Below are positions 1 through 4,869 of a DNA stretch of 6,115 bases, piece by piece. The DNA is from Chryseobacterium gleum. Its GTDB lineage: Bacteria > Bacteroidota > Bacteroidia > Flavobacteriales_D > Crocinitomicaceae. The position numbers and the translations under genes are program-made. Location of the stretch: assembly GCA_943326315.2 (NCBI GenBank), contig CALPSU020000162.1:1-6115 (forward strand), written 5' to 3'. The notes beneath the pieces are model-generated. The model searched no databases, had not been told where the DNA came from, and saw only the letters and a list, made by a program, of their open reading frames with translations. Position 1 is the stretch's first letter. Every line of letters begins with the position of its first letter.

Positions 1-216
1 GATTTTTTTAATTTTAATTTTAAATTAATTAACGATTCAAAGGTTGTCATTACAATATTCGATGAATTAGGTAATAGGGTTGAAGAAGTCATTAATAGTC
101 ATTTAGAATTGGGAAATCACAAAATTAAAAGCACAAAAATAGTAGCTAAAGGTTTATATTTTTATTCAATAATTTTCGATGATCAAGAAATTAAAGGTAA
201 ATTGATAGTTAAATGA
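1..216 (+). CDS. C-terminal end of a T9SS-secreted protein (type A sorting domain), 5' truncated
   Basis: Reading frame 1 is open from the window edge to TGA at 214-216, giving the last 71 residues of a protein whose start lies outside. The visible part is almost exactly one T9SS type A C-terminal sorting domain. It has a beta-strand reading VVITIFDELGNRVEEV, then a turn, the segment IVAKGLYFYSIIF (the family's usual G-(I/L)-Y-F-Y block), and a lysine-rich end EIKGKLIVK. In Bacteroidota such domains direct the protein through the T9SS outer membrane translocon, after which they are removed and the cargo is released or anchored to the cell surface. The catalytic or adhesive part is not in the window, so the protein's own function is unknown. 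It lies on the same strand as the operon that follows, but 108 bases and a promoter separate them, so it is probably a separate unit. The sorting-domain call is firm; the product identity is not available. Confidence 0.88.
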   Translation, partial: DFFNFNFKLINDSKVVITIFDELGNRVEEVINSHLELGNHKIKSTKIVAKGLYFYSIIFDDQEIKGKLIVK

Positions 217-280
217 TATTGTGTTTTTTAATGGTTTTTTCAATAAAATGAAATAATTACTTAAATATATTCTTTAATTG

Positions 281-310
281 TTGGTTTTTTAGCTTAAATA
301 GTTATTTTTG
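281..310 (+). promoter_or_regulatory. Bacteroidota-type sigma promoter for the exopolysaccharide operon
   Basis: A TTG at 281-283 is followed after 19 bases by TATTTTTG at 303-310, which fits the Bacteroidota housekeeping consensus of a -33 TTG and a -7 TAnnTTTG. Transcription would begin at about 316-318, only some 8 bases before the TTG start codon at 325, so the mRNA would be nearly leaderless. An A9 run (313-321) fills the gap between promoter and start and no Shine-Dalgarno sequence is present, as is usual in this phylum. The match is to a short, AT-rich consensus in AT-rich DNA, so a chance match is possible. Its position directly upstream of the first operon gene supports it. Confidence 0.6.
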
Positions 311-326
311 GTAAAAAAAAACTATT
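297..326. repeat. Near-perfect inverted repeat over the -7 box and start codon
   Basis: The left arm AATAGTT (297-303) is the exact reverse complement of the right arm AACTATT (320-326). Inside it, after one A-A mismatch (304/319), TTTTT (305-309) can pair with AAAAA (314-318). That gives 12 pairs around a four-base loop (310-313). The repeat contains the predicted -7 element and ends on the second base of the TTG start codon at 325. It could be an operator for a dimeric repressor, or a hairpin that hides the start codon in transcripts reading in from upstream. The inner A/T arm could arise by base composition alone; the outer seven-base arms, with a G-C pair, are harder to dismiss. Confidence 0.5.
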
Positions 327-2343
327 GAAAATATTATTTTTACTTCTTCTATCTACATCGACTTCTTTTTTTTCTCAATCTCTAAAAGATGAAGTTTCCC
401 TTATTGATTCAGTTTTCATTAAACATAGTTCGAATAAAAACAAATTGAGTTTAACTAAAAGTCAGGTTTTACCTCTTTTTGAACCAGATTTATTACGTAA
501 AAATGTTGAGAACAATGATTCATTATCAAATCTTAAAATTGAGTACTTAAAAAAAGATTTTGGTTTAGATTTAAAGTCTAATTATGTTAATAATCAAAAA
601 TCTGACTTATTAAATTTAGACGATAATTTGCCTTTTTTAAATCGTTTTCAGACGACTCTAGAATGGGATTTGTTTAAATCTGGGTTTTTAGCTAACAGGA
701 ATGAGGCAAAGAAAATTGAATTCCAAAAAAATATTGATAATTCCATCAATAAATTTTCAAATGATAAGGATACATATTTAGAAAGTTATAATCGAATCAT
801 CAACGCCTTCAACAATCAAAAAACATTTCTTTTAATTAGTAGAGAAAATTTACTGTTAAAATTAAATAGCTCATTATCTAGGTTGTACTTGTCAAATACA
901 CTTCAGCAAAGTGAATGGTTTGAAATTCAACAACGATTAGCTGAAAATAAATCATTAAGGCAAATTTATGAACCTTATAACAAGATAACTAATTCATTTT
1001 TAGAAAATGAAAGTAATAAACAATATCCAATTTTTGATATTAATGAAGTTGAATTAATGAAGTTTCAGGATTCATTTAATAAGGATTCATTAGAGTTTTA
1101 TTTTAAAAAAATTAATAAACTTTCAGATAGTTGGTTGAATACAATAAATTTATCTCCATTCTCGAGATTTAATTATTATAGTTTAGCTGCAGGAAGTGAA
1201 AGTTCATCTAGAGCATTTCTATCTTTTGGTGCAAATTTGTCAATACCACTAGATTTTAATAGATCTAAATTAAAATCTATACATGAATTGGAAACCAAGA
1301 AGGCTGTTCAAACATATCAAAATCAGCATCAATTCTATTATAATGAGTTAGCAAATGATTTATATGAATATCGTTATAATTTATATCAGTACACAAATTT
1401 TTATTACAAGAGAAATATAATTGCGGATGCAATAACGATAGAAAAAATCAAAAGAGATTTAAATCCAGCCAATTATAGTCCAATTAAAGCATGTAAATTA
1501 GTGGATGATTTCTATAGGCTTGAATTAGAAATGCTTGAAATAAATCAAAATCTTTACTTGAAATTACTTAGAATTCATCAAAAGAATAGTAAAATATCGA
1601 TGAATGAATTGATTAAACCTTTTGAATTATTAGGGAATAAAAGTATAGATTCTTTAAAATCAAAATCGATTTATATTTGGTCAAAAACCTTACAAAAGTA
1701 TTCGCCAGATTTTTTATTTCAATATATAAAAATGAATGATTTTGATAGGGTAGTAGTTGCTCTTCAAGAGGACTCAACAAATGCTCAATCAAAATTTTGT
1801 GCTTATTTATCTAAAAATAATGTTGCAATTGAGTTAATGCTTGGCAGTAATAAAGCATTTTTCGAGAAAGATTTTAAAATTTATTTAAAAAATAAATTAG
1901 CTAATATTGATTTAAAAACTATTCAATCCATTCATTTAGACATAGAACCACATACTTTTAAGGATTGGAAAGAAAATAAAGATAGTTATCTAAAACAGTA
2001 TCTTACTTTAATACAAAGTGCATCTGTTTTTACCAAAGGAAATAACATTAAACTTTCCGTTTCAATTCCTTTATATTATCCTGAGGAAGTTACAAATCAG
2101 ATATTAAATGAGGTAGATTTAGTTTATTTTATGGCTTATGAAAATATAAATGAGGAATATATTTCAAGAAAAATTAAACCCTTTGAATCAAAAAGTAATA
2201 AATATGTTTTAGCGTTTAGAACAGAAGATTTTATTAATAGAGCTGAGATGGATAAATATATTTCAGATTTTACGCTCAAATTTAAAGTTTCAAAAATTGC
2301 AATACATGATTTAGGTAGATTGATTTTATTAGATGCCAAATAA
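325..2343 (+). CDS. TolC-like outer membrane channel fused to a GH18-like TIM-barrel domain
   Basis: This 672-residue protein starts at TTG 325. An in-frame stop lies at 295-297 and 325 is the only standard start before a clear signal peptide (residues 1-18, hydrophobic KILFLLLL core, likely cut near FFSQ). No in-frame ATG occurs until about residue 245. Residues 19-445 have the duplicated TolC plan: barrel strands near 79-91 and 108-125, ending in LEWDLFKSG, then long helices 126-225, then a second strand pair near 280-311 ending in LSIPLDFNRSK, and helices 312-425. Residues 447-672 show eight regularly spaced beta-strands of a small TIM barrel: 448-455, 473-481, 499-507, 533-542, 575-585, 597-606, 626-635 and 657-666. 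Strand 4 reads IHLDIEPH (D539, E541, like the end of the GH18 DxxDxDxE motif) and strand 6 reads VDLVYFMAYE (like the GH18 MxYD motif). TolC termini are periplasmic, so the barrel should sit in the periplasm. The likely role is export of the glycan made by the downstream synthase, with trimming or clearing of polymer. Hydrolase activity is inferred. Confidence 0.72.
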   Translation: MKILFLLLLSTSTSFFSQSLKDEVSLIDSVFIKHSSNKNKLSLTKSQVLPLFEPDLLRKNVENNDSLSNLKIEYLKKDFGLDLKSNYVNNQKSDLLNLDDNLPFLNRFQTTLEWDLFKSGFLANRNEAKKIEFQKNIDNSINKFSNDKDTYLESYNRIINAFNNQKTFLLISRENLLLKLNSSLSRLYLSNTLQQSEWFEIQQRLAENKSLRQIYEPYNKITNSFLENESNKQYPIFDINEVELMKFQDSFNKDSLEFYFKKINKLSDSWLNTINLSPFSRFNYYSLAAGSESSSRAFLSFGANLSIPLDFNRSKLKSIHELETKKAVQTYQNQHQFYYNELANDLYEYRYNLYQYTNFYYKRNIIADAITIEKIKRDLNPANYSPIKACKLVDDFYRLELEMLEINQNLYLKLLRIHQKNSKISMNELIKPFELLGNKSIDSLKSKSIYIWSKTLQKYSPDFLFQYIKMNDFDRVVVALQEDSTNAQSKFCAYLSKNNVAIELMLGSNKAFFEKDFKIYLKNKLANIDLKTIQSIHLDIEPHTFKDWKENKDSYLKQYLTLIQSASVFTKGNNIKLSVSIPLYYPEEVTNQILNEVDLVYFMAYENINEEYISRKIKPFESKSNKYVLAFRTEDFINRAEMDKYISDFTLKFKVSKIAIHDLGRLILLDAK

Positions 2344-2401
2344 AAATGTAGAATTTCACTTTGAATAAAAACGAATAAATGAAATTAATAGAACTAAATA
2401 A

Positions 2402-3448
2402 ATGAAAAGTTTCGACTTTAAAAATTCAAAATCGGTAATTCGAAATCAAAAAGAGAATACGCGATTTGTTGTTTCAAAAAAGTTTAATTGGGATAGACTT
2501 ATTTATTTATTACTATTCGGTAGCGTATTATTTATAGTTCTAAGATATACTTATTTTAAAATATTCTATATTAATTCGGATGGCCAGATTATATTTAATA
2601 GTGTTAATATACAAACTTTGAATGATTCAAGAATTGTTTCCCTTCCAGTTCATGAAGGTGATGAAGTTAAAATTGGAGATACATTATTTGTATACGAAGA
2701 AGATAATGGGAATAAAAATAGTAACACATCTGTTTCCTTAAGTCAAAATGGAAATTCAAATAATTGGAAAGAAAAGGAATATATAGAAGTGAATAAAGAT
2801 ATTCAAATAAAAAATAATGAATTAAATTTCATGACTAAAAAATTTATTCGTTTAAAAAACGATGAAGAAAAAGTTAAAAATGAAGTGATGGTTGATGCTT
2901 TACCTAAAGTAGAATATCACCGTTTAAAAAATTCAATTAATGATTTAGAGCAAGAAATTCAATTGGTTCAAAAAGAAATTAAAATTCTTAAGAATAAATC
3001 GATTTCAATTAAAAATATGCCCATTTCTGTAAATAAATCAGTTGGTTATACTTCTTCAGAATCTCTAAATGTTTTTATTTCTCCTATTAATGGATTTATA
3101 TCAAAAATATTTAAAGAAAATTATGAAGTAACAACAGGTTCTGAAGTTGTGATGCATTTATACCAACCGAAAGGGGTTATTGTTAAAGCATTTTTCAGAC
3201 AAAAAGACTATAACCAATTTAAAAAAGGGGATGTTGTAGATGTTGAATTTCCGGATGGAAGATTAACTAAAGGAATTATTAGTATGGTACTATATGAAAC
3301 AAATCGATTGCCTGAAGAATTTCAGAAAAAATTTGAGCCGACTACCAGGGTAATAAATGCAGATGTTGTTCCATATAGTAAGAAAGACTTAGATGTTTGG
3401 AAAAAATACAATAAGTTAAGTGTAACAATTCACAAAGAAAAGTACTAA
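2402..3448 (+). CDS. HlyD/Alg44-like membrane fusion (periplasmic adaptor) protein
   Basis: This 348-residue protein has the usual adaptor plan. Residues 1-30 are a short, basic cytoplasmic tail. Residues 31-52 are one membrane helix (LIYLLLFGSVLFIVLRY). Residues 60-100 are the first half of a biotinyl-lipoyl-like domain with the typical VHEGDEVKIGDTLFVYE. Residues 122-200 are a charged, coiled-coil-prone hairpin with a break near residue 168. Residues 224-253 are the second lipoyl half (FISPINGFISKIF, then VTTGSEVVMHL), and a beta-barrel-like region runs from 257 to the end. Such proteins sit in the inner membrane and bridge to a TolC-type channel, which is the gene just upstream. The neighbouring GT2 and the absence of any ABC or RND pump gene in view suggest polysaccharide rather than drug export, as with Alg44. 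Unlike Alg44 it has no room for an N-terminal PilZ domain. The ATG at 2402 lies in an A-rich context 58 bases after the previous stop, and the stop overlaps the next start. Confidence 0.85.
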   Translation: MKSFDFKNSKSVIRNQKENTRFVVSKKFNWDRLIYLLLFGSVLFIVLRYTYFKIFYINSDGQIIFNSVNIQTLNDSRIVSLPVHEGDEVKIGDTLFVYEEDNGNKNSNTSVSLSQNGNSNNWKEKEYIEVNKDIQIKNNELNFMTKKFIRLKNDEEKVKNEVMVDALPKVEYHRLKNSINDLEQEIQLVQKEIKILKNKSISIKNMPISVNKSVGYTSSESLNVFISPINGFISKIFKENYEVTTGSEVVMHLYQPKGVIVKAFFRQKDYNQFKKGDVVDVEFPDGRLTKGIISMVLYETNRLPEEFQKKFEPTTRVINADVVPYSKKDLDVWKKYNKLSVTIHKEKY

Positions 3449-4869
3449 TGAATCAGCAAACCGAAAATTTTCTGGATAAAGAAGGTGAATTTCACTATAA
3501 AGGACATTCATTTTATATAGTATATCCAAATTCAGGTAAATCAATTGATGATTTATTAGATTTCGATGTTATATTAATTAATGCTTTGCATTCAGAATTT
3601 TCAGCATTTACTATACGAAAGCTTAGGGGGTTTAATAAATCAAAAATGTATTTAAAACCAATTTATTTTTTAAATCCTTCTTTTGATTTAAATTCATATA
3701 TTAATTCAATCATCGATGGTGCGGTTTATAATTTAAGTCAACTTGATTCAATTATACCTCAAATTGAAAATATTTTGAATTTAAATAATAAAGTTTATCC
3801 AAATGAATCTGTGTCGTATGAGAGTGATTTGATTATGAAACTTTTGAGTTTTAATTATACTCGAAACATAAAAACTATAAAACCAATTCCATACATGATG
3901 TCGGCAATTAATTATTGCTACCCAGGTTTATCATCTAGTTTTGATTATACTGAAGAAAAGAAAATTTTCGATATTCTTGATATTGCAGAAAACGAAGGGT
4001 TGATTTCAGGGGGGTTCTATGATAAAACTCATTATTGTAATTTTTGTTATAGTGGTTCATTAAATTATCGTTCAGTTTGTCCTAAATGTAATTCGTCTAA
4101 CTCCATTACTCAAGATATAATTCATCATTTTCGTTGTGGATATGTTGGTCCAATTTCAGATTTTACAAATGAAATAGATGATTCTTTAAATTGTCCAAAG
4201 TGCAATAAAACATTGAGACATATTGGTGTAGATTACGATAAGCCTTCGTCTTTACATACCTGCAACTCTTGTAGTAATAAATTTCAAGATTATGATGTTA
4301 AAGCAAAATGCCTTAATTGTGAATTTGATAATGAGTTGGAGGTTTTAATTGAGAAAGAGTTAAAACAGTATTCTATAACAAGTAAAGGTGAAAATGCAAT
4401 TTTGTATGGATATATTGCTATGCAAAAAGAGATTCAAGAAATTATAGGTACAGTTAAATACGAAGTGTTTAGTCAAATGACAAAATTTGAGATTGAGAGG
4501 ATGAAATATTCTAAACATTCTAGTTTTGTAGCACTTGTTAATTTTGAAAATACAAATGAGTTAATTTCTAAAATAGGTAAATCTAATCAAAGAGATTTAG
4601 TTAAAAATATAGTTTTAACCGTTAGGAATTTTATTAAACCATTTGATTTAATTTCTTTTAGAAGTTTATCAATTTTTGTTTTTTCAATAAATGAAGAAAA
4701 TGAAGAAGCTGCAAGGATAATCTTGAATGATTTGACCTCGTTATTGGTAAATTTGATTAATGATAACGTTTCAAATTTTTCAGTACTTCATAAATCTGAA
4801 TTATTAATTTTAAATACAACTGAGAATTATAAAAATCAATTGAATAAATTGGTTAACAAATACGAGTAA
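3448..4869 (+). CDS. Receiver-like / TackOD1 zinc-ribbon / degenerate GGDEF regulatory protein
   Basis: This 473-residue protein has no signal peptide or membrane helix and should be cytoplasmic. Residues 20-112 alternate short beta-strands and helices like a receiver domain (SFYIVYP, FDVILINA, KPIYFLN, DGAVYNL) but are poorly conserved. Residues 170-300 carry paired cysteines C197/C200, C211/C214, C249/C252, C272/C275 and C288/C291, plus H195, H226, H227 and C230. The block LRHIGVDYDKP (256-266) and the cysteine layout match my knowledge of TackOD1, an output domain of archaeal and bacterial signalling proteins. Residues 336-473 resemble a GGDEF fold (FEIERMKYSKHSSFVALVNF, then IKPFDLISF), but the GGDEF signature is replaced by SLSIF (406-410) and the I-site RxxD by KPFD (397-400), so cyclase activity is not expected. 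The gene overlaps both neighbours by one base (TAATG), implying made-to-measure expression with the adaptor and synthase. It probably controls the synthase, perhaps by ligand or protein binding; the ligand is unknown. Confidence 0.7.
   Translation: MNQQTENFLDKEGEFHYKGHSFYIVYPNSGKSIDDLLDFDVILINALHSEFSAFTIRKLRGFNKSKMYLKPIYFLNPSFDLNSYINSIIDGAVYNLSQLDSIIPQIENILNLNNKVYPNESVSYESDLIMKLLSFNYTRNIKTIKPIPYMMSAINYCYPGLSSSFDYTEEKKIFDILDIAENEGLISGGFYDKTHYCNFCYSGSLNYRSVCPKCNSSNSITQDIIHHFRCGYVGPISDFTNEIDDSLNCPKCNKTLRHIGVDYDKPSSLHTCNSCSNKFQDYDVKAKCLNCEFDNELEVLIEKELKQYSITSKGENAILYGYIAMQKEIQEIIGTVKYEVFSQMTKFEIERMKYSKHSSFVALVNFENTNELISKIGKSNQRDLVKNIVLTVRNFIKPFDLISFRSLSIFVFSINEENEEAARIILNDLTSLLVNLINDNVSNFSVLHKSELLILNTTENYKNQLNKLVNKYE

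Noticed and set aside
217..280. Possible terminator after the T9SS gene, because of T-rich runs (TTTTTT near 224 and 234)
   Set aside because: No GC-containing stem precedes either T run; I could not find a credible hairpin, so no terminator is claimed.
2136..2339. 67-codon open frame on the - strand
   Set aside because: It lies wholly inside the hydrolase-like part of the TolC-fusion gene on the opposite strand, has no recognisable domain, and is explained by the AT-rich coding sequence on the + strand.
2344..2401. Separate promoter for the adaptor gene
   Set aside because: A TTTG occurs near 2360 but without the TA of TAnnTTTG at the correct distance; the 58-base gap fits an operon spacer.
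325..3448. Multidrug efflux or type I secretion pair (TolC plus HlyD)
   Set aside because: No ABC or RND transporter gene is visible, while a processive GT2 synthase is encoded in the same overlapping gene string and the channel carries a hydrolase-like domain, so glycan export fits better.
4453..4866. Active diguanylate cyclase
   Set aside because: The GGDEF signature is absent (SLSIF in its place), so synthesis of c-di-GMP is not supported.
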